Assembly: GCA_022410635.1 (NCBI GenBank)
Contig: JAJVDF010000247.1
Location: 1,213,216-1,277,215 of the forward strand
Direction: 5' to 3'
Origin: Tretioscincus oriximinensis
Taxonomy: Eukaryota; Chordata; Lepidosauria; Squamata; Gymnophthalmidae
Length of the DNA: 64,000 bases
Positions 53,724 through 64,000 of the stretch are shown here, piece by piece. Positions within the stretch are counted from its first letter, which is position 1; the number at the start of each line of letters is the position of its first letter. Under the pieces are notes generated by a model that saw nothing but the letters and a program-made list of their open reading frames with translations, searched no databases and was not told where the DNA came from. The position numbers and the translations under genes are program-made.

Positions 53724-54560
53724 GTATGAAGACTTTCAGGGTTCTTCTTCTTCAGTAATGGTGGGGATGGAGCAGGTTTTAAAAGGGGGGGGGGGGGAGA
53801 GAAACCCATATATATCCTTATGACACTCTCAGATCTGGTGACTTCACTGGCAAATGAGCAGAGCTTTGCAAAAGCCCTCTGGAACTCATGGCCACCAGGT
53901 GGTGACAAAAGTGATACATTATTTGCCCCAATTATGCAGTGGTTATGGCTGTTTACATCCTCCCAGACTGTATTCATACTGAGTGAAGAAGGTCAGTGCC
54001 CAGGGCAGGTGGTTCTGAGGACATAGCATCTGCGTGCCCATATCACCTTTGGCCCCAGCCTGCTCCTCAAAAAATGGCAGCTGCCTCCCCCACCCTTCCA
54101 GAAAGTGAAATTCCAAAGGAACTTCTGCCCTCAGGTTCATGTGCTTCCACCTTGTGGATAGACAGCAGCACTACCAGTCTTGCTGCCTACCTCTACCAAG
54201 CCACAGAAAGTGGACAATATTCACCGCTATTTCTTGTGTGCCCATCAAGGGACCAGGAAGAAATTTCACAGTTAGAGAACAAAGGCTTGCAAAGCCAGGA
54301 GACAGAAGGGAAGGCAACAACAGGCACTACTTCCTTGTGCCATGGAGAGTCCAGATAATATCTTACACAAAAAACTATCAATAATCCATAATGAGTCGTC
54401 ACACTCTTTGCTGTTAAAACAACGTTCTCTCTAGAAAGGCTTTTCAAAAGATTCCAGTGCATTGTTGAGGGAGTTTGCTTCTAGTGTGTCACAAGAGCAG
54501 TTATGAGGGTGGCCACTGGTGTTGAGTAGTTCTGCCTGGCTTGGAATCCATAACCCTTCC

Positions 54561-54719
54561 TGCACAAGGCTATATTTTGGAATGTATATATCTTGGAATA
54601 GAGGCCTGCCATACACATGCCATGCTGTCCACATTTGAGGCCTGCCATAGCTTACACCAGCAAGCAGATGTCAGGGCCCTTTCCAAATATATATTTATCT
54701 CAAAATAAAGCCTAGTGCA
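54561..54719. repeat. Palindromic short element in CA11 intron 2
   Basis: TGCACAAGGCTATATTTTGG at the left and CAAAATAAAGCCTAGTGCA at the right are inverted. Inner arms GGCCTGCCATA and TTCCAAATATATATTTATC add to the foldback. Confidence 0.6.
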
Positions 54720-54920
54720 AAAAAGGTCAGTGTTCCAAATCCGTCCAGCAGTGTTTCGTAGGGTTGGGTAAGAACTGGTCAAGTTCGTTGACACCTGTTG
54801 CATCAAACCATTTCCTTATTACAGATCTTGCTTCATGCGTGGGCTCATGATGATGTTGGATTGGGAAAACGCCAACCTCAAACTCTTGCCATCAAACTGA
54901 AAGCAGAGAATGGTCTAGAA

Positions 54921-55108
54921 CAGGGGTGGGCAATTAATTTTTCCCAAGGGGCCGCATGAGAAATTGAGGTGGTTTTAGAGGGCCGGATTAATATAGTTAA
55001 CTCAGTTCTACCCAATACTGTATATAACTCTGAGCTAAGAGGGGCGGGCTGGTCAGAGACAGTAGGAGGGCCGCATGTGGCCCTCGGGCCGCCCCTTGCC
55101 CAGGTCTG
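54921..55108. mobile_element. 188-bp hAT element with perfect 8-bp duplication
   Basis: CAGGGGTGGGCAA and TTGCCCAGGTCTG are the inverted ends. GTCTAGAA flanks both sides exactly (54913-54920 and 55109-55116). GGGGCCGCATGAG and GGGCCGCATGTGGCCC are internal. It is a typical short non-autonomous hAT. Confidence 0.85.
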
Positions 55109-55748
55109 GTCTAGAATGTCCCTCATAGACCTCAAGATTAAGATTTTTAACCACTGGAGCCAAGGTCCTTATCCCAAACCCTGAAAAGCAGCCCCCGACC
55201 CAGCAGTAGCACATATAGCTACCCACACTGATACAATGTGTGTGAATACCTTTGGCCATGCAGTGAATAGCTGAATTTGCATTTGCCTTGTACTTTGTAA
55301 GGGATCATTGCTTCATGCAAAGCCCCATGCCGATTCTTCTGGGGACAATTAAGGAGATTCAGCTTAGAAATTACAGAAGCCTATACAAAGCAAGGTGGAT
55401 AAATAGCCTGAGATGCTTTACAACTGCTTTCCTTTGTTCTCAAAGAAACAAAATCAAGCCTGTAAGGGTTGGGAGAAAAGGGTCATTTAAGGTTTACTTT
55501 GGAGATAATTTTATCAAGCTTTATCAAGTTAACAGAAAATATGTTTGGCAATGAAAGTCAGCTATGTAAGACCAAGTGACTTTGCCATAATGAGCACCTC
55601 TTTGATTGCAGGACACAAATAGATGACAGGCCTAAGGGAGGGAGGGAGAAGCAGTCAGATCAAGACTCTGTCCACATGGAGCTTTACCTTGGGCTATACC
55701 TCAGAACAGGAACCTGCCATTCACATGCTAGTTTAGGCTATGGCAGGC

Positions 55749-56020
55749 CCTGAATGGCTCAGTCCGCTTAGGAAATGGTCTCTCATCTGGGGGATCATGT
55801 TTCGAAACTCTGTGTTGGACATGGGGAGGGGTGAACACCTTCTCCTAGCCTGTAGCTCTAGGCAATCCAGCTATTCAAAAGCATGAATTGTAAGAAATTA
55901 CAACTGACTGCAAACAGATAAATGGGAACCACCATAGGAAGATAAAATAAGCCTTCAGGCAAAAATACCCTTGTAAGCTGCTTTGAGTCCCTTTGAAAGG
56001 TGAGAAAAGCAGGGTATAAG
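55749..56020 (+). repeat. Second tRNA-derived SINE family, copy 2
   Basis: TGAATGGCTCAGTCCGCTTA and CATGTTTCGAAACTCTG mark the A and B boxes. The tail GAAAGGTGAGAAAAGCAGGG, then TATAAGAACC, leads straight into the pyrimidine array. Confidence 0.7.
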
Positions 56021-56029
56021 AACCCAGTT

Positions 56030-56385
56030 CTCCTTCTTCTCCTCCTCCTCCTCCTTCTCCTTCTCCTCCTCCTTCTCCTTCTCCTTCTCCTTCTCCTTTT
56101 CCTTCTTCCTTCTTCCTTCTTCCTTCTTCCTTCTTCCTTCTTCCTTCTTCCTTCTTCCTTCTTCCTTCTTCCTTCTTCCTTCTTCCTTCTTCCTTCTTCC
56201 TTCTCCTTCTNTCCTTCTTCCTTCTTCCTTCTCCTTCTCCTTCTCCTTCTCCTTCTTCCTTCTTCCTTCTTCCTTCTTCCTTCTTCCTTCTTCCTCTTCT
56301 TCTCCTCCTTCTCCTTCTTCTTCTTCTTCTTCTTCTTCTTCTTCTTCTTCTTCTTCTTCTTCTTCTTCTTCTTCTTCTTTTTTTC
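56030..56385 (+). repeat. Polypyrimidine array: CTC/CTT, TTCTTCC heptamers, then (CTT)n
   Basis: About 350 bases of almost pure pyrimidine on the plus strand. Irregular CTCCTT units open it, seven-base TTCTTCC repeats fill the middle, and a (CTT)n run of about 22 units closes it. One N lies at 56211. Open frames here are low-complexity artefacts. Confidence 0.95.
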
Positions 56386-59300
56386 TGGCATGTCAAAGAC
56401 CAAATCTATGCCAAGATATAACCCAGAATAAGGCTCAGTGGGGACAGGGCCCAAGTGTGACCCTATGACACACATCAGTTTTCATGCCAGAGATAAGGAA
56501 GCCAGTGGCTATTGCAATAATCTAGGGAGATATTAGACTTTGAACTTTGTGGAATTATTTGCATGGAATGCCAATTATCTGTCTTTAAGCAACCCAAGGC
56601 GACATAGCTCATATTTCCATGTTTCCCCCAAGCCTATTCTGGGCAGAAGCTTAGTGCCAAACTATGTGTGATTTTGTTTTGGAAACGTGCAGCGAATGGC
56701 ACTTAAATGGTCAGTGAAATAACTCACCTATGAATTGCGTTGTGTGTGGGGGGGAGGGGGGGAGCCAAGTAAAGAAGGAACATGATAGATGTAAAGCTGA
56801 TTCTGCATTGGCCAGCATTCCAGGCCAATAACTATTATGAGACCTTCCAAATTCTGCTGTATCTAAGGCTACATCCAGACAGGGTCAATAATCCAGTTGA
56901 AAGTGGAATTTCTATTGCATTTGCCTCACCAGGTTGTTAAATTAACTAGCAGATTGTGGGTAGTAAGTGAAACCCAACTATGCTGTGCTGTGTGTTGATA
57001 GTTCTGGTGAGAAGCTGCAAAGGAATCTGACATTAACAGCAAATGCTGTCAATAGCATTTTCAGAGGTCTTCTGGATTTCCTCTTGGCAACAGAGAAGTA
57101 TAATACATGATCAGAAAATCTCCCTTGTCTGGAGCTAACAGGATAGATGGAATATATGGTAAAGATAAGAAAAAGGCACATTAAAATTAGTAAACTGATT
57201 AACCAGATCATCAGGGAATTGTGGAATAAACAAAAGCTGTGTGGATACAATCTAAGAAAAGCATTTCCCCAGGGCTGTTCCAAGCAGATGGGGCTTCCCT
57301 TAGCCTGCACAAGCCTTCAGAAGGGAACCTCTTTGATTGTCCAGTATACTAGCCAGAGAAGAATCATCCTAATATTGCCAATATTGTAGAGAAAGTGAAG
57401 AGTGAGAAGTTTCTTCCCCTCTTGCAGAATGCAGGAAGCTGATGTCCTCTAAGATAGATGAAGACACAAGACAAGAAGGACCAATAGAGGCATTTCTTGC
57501 CTCTATACTGAAAGTCTTTCAAGAAAAGGATAAGAGAAATCTACACAGAGCAAGGATATCAATGGCTCCCAGCTATCACAATCACACATTACCTACAGAG
57601 TAGAGAAACAACCATGTTGAGGACTATGGTGCCACTTTGGCAAAGGATCATGGGTATTAAAATCCTGTAAAAGAAAGAAGTAATTATTTCCAAAACTCCA
57701 AGGCCTATCCTTTGGAAACACAAGTAGAAGAGGTTACACTAGAGTGAACAAGGCCTTAGTTGAAAAGCATCCACGAGCACCCTTAGCCCTCCTTTCTCTC
57801 TGTGTTACATGAGATTGGAGATAACATGATTAAGCTAATTGAAGAGCTCTTGGTAAATAGGAAAACTGCCTTGCCAAAGGTACTTGTTTTGAAAAATACA
57901 CATACAAAATCCCACGGTGCTGAGTGGGTCTCAATAGAGAGTTATTCTTGATGAGTGGACTTTCCAGTGATATTTGGTTGGACACTGTGAAGACAAAACT
58001 GGCAGTAGATTGAGCCAGATGAGGTTTTGTTTGATCCAACAAGGTTCTTCTGATGTCCTAAGGCAGTTCCTTAGGAAATTTTTGCATGGAAAGGGTTTCT
58101 CCTGAGCAAGAATGTTTACTAGCAGAGCAGTGGGCTGCTCATAGGGGCAAAAAGCTGAGTTTGGGTAAATTTGGAGCTTGGAGAACGAAGATTTCCCAGT
58201 ATCAAAACTTCTAGCTCAGGCCATTGCGTGACTATTGGAGATGTCTCTGGAAGTCAGTCATTTTCTAGCTTTGCATAGTAATGCTGGGCAGCAGGAGTAG
58301 AAGTAGGTTGGCCAGCAGCCACCAACTTGTTTGGAACCCACTCCCATACCAAAGGATTGCTTTCAAGAGCACATTCAGCCCTCCAGAACATGCTGGGTGC
58401 CATATGGGTGCATTGACATGCAGTTACATTCCAGACAGTGATTTGTGGTCACTAGCTTTCCAGCATATTTTGACATGGCTTGATATGGCTGTAGGGGTCT
58501 TGGTTTAGATTGGAATGAAGTATGAAGGAAAAACATGAATTGGAAGGAACTTAGAAGAATGAGAAAATCTTGGAAAGGAAAGCTTATAGCAAGGAATAAA
58601 CAGTGGATATGGGGAAAGAATGTTAAAATGGCAGCCTACATTGAGAATTACAAAGATAACATCTTGCTGCTTTACTGATATGTTCTCACACTCTGAAAAT
58701 TGACTGAAGTTGGATTAAATTTAAGTGTAATCAGGGTGCATGAGGCTAATAGGAATTGTTGTTCAAAACAATCTGAATAGTACCGAATGAGTGAAAGCTA
58801 TGTTATAGGGATGGATGAAATATTCTATAGATAGGATGTATTGCCTACTTCCATGCTAGCATACTTTAACTCCGCCTCTTGTCTGATTTGATAGAAATTT
58901 TGCATTCATCATGATTTGCATCTCACTTTTTCCTCTGAAAACCAGCAACTGGAAAGTTGGGAGCAGTACAAACTGGAATTCTGTCATACTGATGGATTTC
59001 CTTGTACAGTTGATTGACACTGTGAGAACAAGGCCAGTCCAGTGGCACACTCCATATGTTTTTGTGTTCCATATAAATTGGTACAACTTTTATGCAGTCT
59101 TCATATGAAGTACAGGATCGCTAATGTGCAGCTTTCCAGGCTTTTCAGAACTAGTTCTTTCATTGACTATTGGCCATTGGGCATGTTGACTAGGATAATA
59201 GAAGGAATTCAGAAATCTTCTGGACGACCAGATGTTGATCATCTTTGCTTAAAGTTAATACAGTAGGTATTTACCTGTGTGATAATCATCAGAAGGTTTA

Positions 59301-59474
59301 GTGTCAGACATCTCATTACTAATCTTTGATCCTGTTTGCACAGACTCAGTAATCTAAATTGGGGAATTCACAATTCCACATTGTGTGCATGGGGATAGTG
59401 CTAATACAGATCAGATTGTATTAGAACACTCCCCAAAATGGATTACCAGCAAAACACATTAATGTGCTCTACAT

Positions 59475-61078
59475 TAATTCTTCTACACGTACTTTTTCAA
59501 ATACATCAGAAATAAGAATCCTACGAGGAAAGTGATAGGATCACTAGACAGCAATGGACAGAAGGGGGTATTAAAGGAGAATGTGGAGATTTCAGACAGG
59601 TTAAAATAATTTTTCCCCCGTTTTCACTGAAGAAGACAGAAGGTACTTAACTGCAACAAAACCAGTCTTTTCAGGAAGGGCATCAGATGAATTATAGTGG
59701 TCAGATATAACAAGGGAGGAGGTATTTGCTAGTCTCAATAAACTGAATGTCAATAAATCCCAGGGGCTAGACAGCATTCATCCCAGAATTGTTAAAGAAC
59801 TCAAATGTGAAATTGCTAAACTACTAGCCAAAATATTTAATCTTTTCTTAAGATCAAGCACTGTGCCAGAAGGTTGGAGGGTAGCAAACATAACACAAAT
59901 CTTTAAAAAAGGATCCTGGGGTGATCCCAGAAATTATAGACCCGGATCCTGGGGTGATCCCAGAAATTATAGACCCAACAGTTTAACTTCAGTTCCAGGT
60001 AAAGTGTTGGAAACCATAATTAAGGACAAAATTACTAAACACATGGAGAAGCATGCATTGCCGAATGAAACTCAGCATGGCTTCTGCAAAGGTAAATCAT
60101 GCCTTACAAACTTGTTAGAATACTTTAAGAGTGTTAATAAATATGTGGATACAATATGTGGATCTATTGAAATTCGGTAAGTGGGCAACAAAGTGGCAAA
60201 TGTACTTCAACTTAAGCAAGTGCAAAGTCATGCACATTGGGGCAAAGAGCCCCAATTACTCCTATCAACTGATGGGAACCAAACTTTCCATGACAGAGCA
60301 GGAAAAGGTTTTAGGAGTGTTGGTGAACAATTCAATAAAGATGTCAACCCAGTGTGCAGCAGCAGCAAAAAAAAGGCAAATTCCATGTTGAGGATAATTA
60401 AGAAAGGAATCAAAAACAAGTCAGCAAATGTTATTTTGCCTCTTCATAAATCTGTGGTGAGGCCACATTTGGAATATTGTGTACAATTCTGGACACTACA
60501 TCTCAGAAAGAATATTGTAGGAACTGGAGAATGTACAGAAAAGGGCAACAAGAATAATCAAAGGACTGGAGCACCTCCTTATGAAATCCAGCTGCCTAAT
60601 TGAGGTGTACAAAATCATGTATGGGATGGATAAGGTGAATAGAGAAAAACTATTTTATCTATCACACAACACTAGGATCAGGGAGCATTCCTTGAAACTG
60701 ATGGGCAGAACAATGAGGACAGAAAAAAGAAAGTATTTTTTCACCCAGAGTGACATTGGCCTGTGGAATTTACTTCCAGAAGAGGTGGAAGCAACCTAGA
60801 TAGCTCTAAGAGAGGATTAGACATTGAAGCCAAGGGTATAAACAGCTACTAGGATGGATGTCTTGATACTGCCTCCGAGATGGAGCAACAGGCAGGATTC
60901 CTGAAGTGTTCCTTTGCAGTATTCCTTTGCAGGGCGTTGAGAACAGTTGAAGATTTTGCCTTCTTCTGTTCCAGACTGCCCAGGTGCATCGGAGTGGGCC
61001 ACTGTGAGAGACAATGCTGGTCTAGACGGGCTCTGGCCCGATTCAACAGGGCTCCTCTTATGTTCTTATGTTCTACAT
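59475..61078 (+). mobile_element. CR1-like LINE, internally deleted
   Basis: ORF2 pieces run in order: GLDSIHPRIVKEL, VPEGWRVANITQIFKKGS, NSLTSVPGKVLETIIKDKI, ETQHGFCKGKSCLTNLLEYF, then FNLSKCKVMHIG, SVVRPHLEYC, and IEVYKIMYGMDKVNREKLF. The polymerase centre with YADD is missing between about 60130 and 60180. A 33-base block is duplicated in tandem at 59911-59976. The 3' end reads GGGCTCCTCTTATGTTCTTA. One N lies in the flank at 61106. Confidence 0.85.
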
Positions 61079-62814
61079 AAGTTGTAACATCACTAAAAAT
61101 GCATTNGTGGCGGTGCATTTGCACATAGGATGGATCAGTGCCACGCATAGTGATGGTGAAGCGCCTTTGAAGCTGCCTTTGAAGTGACTTTAAAATTTTC
61201 ATCATCCAAAGCGAGAGTGCAAGCTTTCAACTTCGAAGGCAGCTTCGAAGCCAGATGTGGAGCTGTTCTCAGGGACAGGGCTAAAGGGAACCATATGCAG
61301 AATGAGAATGACTATAACGTCGTGCGTAAAAACAAGTTTGTCGTTTGCATGTTAGGACTTCCAATGTGGATCAAGGCATTTAATGCAAATGTGTGTGGCT
61401 GCAGTTGAATCCACATCAAGCTAATCTGCATTAACTGAAGTGTTTTAAGGCAAGTACATACAAACAGGGCTTTCTGATGTTATTAAGATAGTTGCCTGCC
61501 TGGATCTCTTGTTACTCCGGAGATTGATCTTTTATTAGGATATCAGGCATTCATAGCTTGGATTTCCACCTAGGAAGCCTTCTCTTTTCTCAACACACTG
61601 ACTTCACTCTCCTTCTCTCCCCCCTAATTTTTCCTTCCCTCCCCGTATATTCATATTTCACCCTTTCTAAGCTTCCTTGTCTCCTTCCCTTCCCAGCCCT
61701 TGGCTCTGCAGAAGCCTCAGGCAGTGGTGGACTAATGGGGAATCACCACTATTCCTAAACTCCCAGTTTGGCCATCAGAACAAGCCCAGGCACTTAAACA
61801 GATGCATGCAGATGGGGTTAATTTGCATGATTAATTCTGAGCTCAGGATTTGAGTTTTCTCCATGCGGAACGTTGGCACCAATTCCAGACGCCCAATTAA
61901 AATTTGATGCCAGATGGGATGCTGAGCTTCACTTATGACCCCCCGCGCAGGAGGTTGGGGATGACTCGTCGGGTCCCCAGGGTGTGTACCTCTGTGGCCT
62001 TGTTGTGAATGAGGGAATGCCGGTACGGGAAGTTGCTGCTGTACGCAGTGCTGAGTCTAGGTGGGGGGGCTGGGCTGCAAGAGTCTGCATTAATATTTAA
62101 TATCTCCCTTGCCTGCTTCAGTGATGCAGTGAGCAGAAGCAGAAGGAAACCAGCCCACAATGGTGGTGGTGATGGAGGAGTTAGAAACGGAGAAGGAGAG
62201 GGAGAAGTTGTTGTGAGGTTGCAAATCACAAATGCCCTTACCTGTGCCCAGGGAATCTGAAAAGGGAAAGGGGTAAAAAGAAACGTGAGGGGGAGGGTGG
62301 GGAGGAGGCTTCTTGAGTGATTAAATATACCCAGACAAATGAGAATGCAAAAATACACAAAACTCACAGAGGGAATGAGAAATGAGGGAAGACGATGCAC
62401 TCAGACAGAGATGAAGGGGCGCCCAGAAAGCTCAGATCAGACATACTGCTTTTGTAAGTGTGTACATACGTGCACCATCTTGCTTACATGTCTGCCTATA
62501 ATAAAATGCACAGGGAGGAGAAGGAAGAGGGAAAGCCTAATGAGGACGGGTTCACACACACCAGCCCATAGACAATCTCGACAGGGAGGGAGGTAGATGG
62601 AGGTATAGAGATGGGATGGACAATTTAAAAACCTGTCCGTTCCCTGTATTCTACAAGACACAAGAAGCATCTGAATAGTAGACAAACACACACACAAGAG
62701 ACTATTTGTTAAAAACATAAATATAGACTCCTTCTGTACCTGGCTCTTGTTCAGAATATAGTATCTGGAATAAATCCAAGTGCATTAGGCCTTTATATAC
62801 ATTATTGAGTGCAT

Positions 62815-63078
62815 TCAAAACATAAGGGATGCCCTGCTGAATTGGGCCACCACCCACCTAGTCCAGCAAATTCTTTTCTATCTCACCAATTGTTTCTGGG
62901 AATCTCATGCAGAAGGCAAAAGCAAATCTTCATCTGCTCTTGGCTTCCTTCAAACCGTCTTCAGGGTCATCCTTTCTGTCCACCCAACCTAGAGATTGGT
63001 TGATTCACTAGGCCTCCATAGTTTGTTCTAACCCTTTCTTAAAGCCATCCAGGATGGTTGCGATCAACATCTCTTCTA
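62815..63078 (-). mobile_element. CR1-like LINE 3' fragment
   Basis: AACATAAGGGATGCCCTGCT and CACCTAGTCCAGCAAATTCT are the inverted 3' end. The copy stops where the L2-like tail at 63083 begins, suggesting the latter inserted into it. Confidence 0.65.
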
Positions 63079-63082
63079 GTAT

Positions 63083-63240
63083 TTTTTTATTTTTTATATA
63101 TTTTATACCCCACCCTATATCTGAAGGTCTCAAGGTAGCCAATAATAAAAGCAACAAAACAAAATTAACATTCAAACAATACAAAACAGTACCTAAAAGT
63201 GGGAAGAAAAATAACATTTCTTCAGCCAAAGGCCAGGTTC
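63083..63240 (-). mobile_element. L2-like LINE 3' tail, inverted
   Basis: The minus strand ends CCTTGAGACCTTCAGATATA plus GGGTGGGGTATAAAATATAT, like the 21073-21522 LINE tail. It also shares TTGGCTGAAGAAATGT with that copy. Confidence 0.65.
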
Positions 63241-63635
63241 AAGATGGCAACTCTTAAAAAATGCTCCCCCTAGTCTATCCTAATTCTCCTAGTCATCTTT
63301 GTTCTATTACCTATGAAAAGACGTACTGTGTGTTTGTACGTACACAATATTGTATGCACAGTTAAATTGTCCATTTGGGGTTTTTTTTAGTCATTGTCTA
63401 TCTTTTTCATCCTTTCTCCTCCCTTCTCCCCCCCCACTCTCTCCATTTTTCATTTGCCCTCGTAGCTAGTACGAATATGCATATCACACTGGTTAAAATG
63501 CTTGCCCATGCAAAACAAATTACATACAAACATAAGGCATGCATTATTTATTTGGATGATTTACATGATCTTTTGATCAAATGATCTTCAAGGCAGTTGA
63601 GACGTATGAATCCCACACCCAAGGGTAAACGGGCA

Positions 63636-63740
63636 TAAGAACATCAGAAGAATTTGGCAAGATCAGACTGCTAGCTCACTGAGACAGCTTCCTTTCCTCA
63701 CAGTGGTCAACACCAGATGCCTTATGGGAAGTCTACAGGA
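63636..63740 (-). mobile_element. CR1-like LINE 3' fragment, short
   Basis: GGCATAAGAACATCAGAAGA and CAGTGGTCAACACCAGATGC match the general CR1 3' end pattern of squamates, from a subfamily different from the copy at 24073. Confidence 0.45.
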
Positions 63741-64000
63741 GTGATATGTGTGTAACTAGTGCCAACTGTTCTTCCTGGCAACAAAGAAGAAAGTTTCTAA
63801 GGTCAAGAGTTGGCATTTTCCTCCAAGTGCTCTGTAGTGTCCTAATAGCAAACTTCTTTTCCTCTCTGTGGCTTCAGAACAATTGTCAGCCTATATGTAT
63901 CAAGAGTCTTTTCTATACNGACAAGTATCAATTCAGAGTAAGTCCTAATCTGTTTGGGTCCCTAATTTTCACACTCTGGTGCAGATAGAGAAGTTCCATC

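Larger units (their letters stand above)
55664..56452. mobile_element. Family B element split by a SINE and pyrimidine array
   Basis: The left half ACTCTGTCCACATGGAGCTT to GGCTATGGCAGGCC ends at about 55748. The right half resumes near 56388 with ATAACCCAGAATAAGGCTCA and ends GGGGACAGGGC. The two halves pair with each other as in the intact 43042 copy, so the SINE inserted into an existing copy. Confidence 0.6.
53724..64000 (+). other. CA11: CA11 intron 2, runs off the right edge
   Basis: At least 10.3 kb. I looked for the next exon (the FWGLVN..W.LC..GKRQSP block) and did not see it in any frame. Contents are the transposon and SINE insertions listed separately. Unassigned stretches (about 56.45-59.47 and 61.08-62.81 kb) show nothing recognisable. 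Confidence 0.65.

Noticed and set aside
56000..56431. Long leucine/serine/phenylalanine or lysine/arginine-rich open frames (140-205 codons)
   Set aside because: They are translations of the polypyrimidine microsatellite; no domain, splice site or start context supports a gene.
1..64000. CRISPR arrays, operons, phage or bacterial defence genes
   Set aside because: Intron structure, SINEs and LINEs show vertebrate DNA; the tandem repeats present are microsatellites without spacers.

Overview
This window is vertebrate genomic DNA, most likely from a squamate reptile (lizard, gecko or snake). The evidence is the repeat content: tRNA-derived SINEs of the Sauria type, CR1-like LINEs with a TTATGTTC-type 3' tail, L2-like and L1-like LINE pieces, many hAT-like and other short inverted-repeat elements, and solo LTRs. 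Genes are intron-split with GT/AG splice sites. Only two protein-coding genes can be supported, both on the + strand. Single N's are scattered through the sequence, and one 111-base gap lies at 52547-52657.

Region by region: 1-2.4 kb holds a decayed hAT transposase on the minus strand that runs off the left edge. 2.4-14 kb is repeat-rich upstream DNA with no recognisable gene. 14.085-22.841 kb is NTN5 (netrin-5), with six coding exons giving 574 residues: signal peptide, laminin N-terminal domain, three laminin-type EGF modules, a short linker and a C-terminal NTR domain. 23-52 kb is about 29 kb of intergenic DNA packed with repeats. From about 51.8 kb the sequence becomes GC-rich. It leads into the first two coding exons (52780-52840 and 53649-53723) of CA11, a catalytically inactive, secreted carbonic anhydrase-related protein. 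The rest of the window, to 64 kb, is CA11 intron 2, and no later CA11 exon was seen.

NTN5 and CA11 lie in the same order and orientation relative to each other as in human 19q13.33, judged from memory of the human map, so this is a conserved syntenic block. No fucosyltransferase (SEC1/FUT-like) gene is visible between them. Both products act outside the cell in the nervous system in other vertebrates (netrin signalling; CA10/CA11 as neurexin ligands), but nothing here shows that they are co-regulated.

No new multi-gene system was found. The observations most worth a second look are: a netrin-5 with a complete laminin N-terminal domain; a 39-bp-arm RNA-like hairpin in an NTN5 intron; several apparently unclassified repeat families with multiple copies here; insertions with intact target-site duplications; and an inverted-repeat element at 49.0-49.4 kb of a type I recall from distantly related vertebrates.
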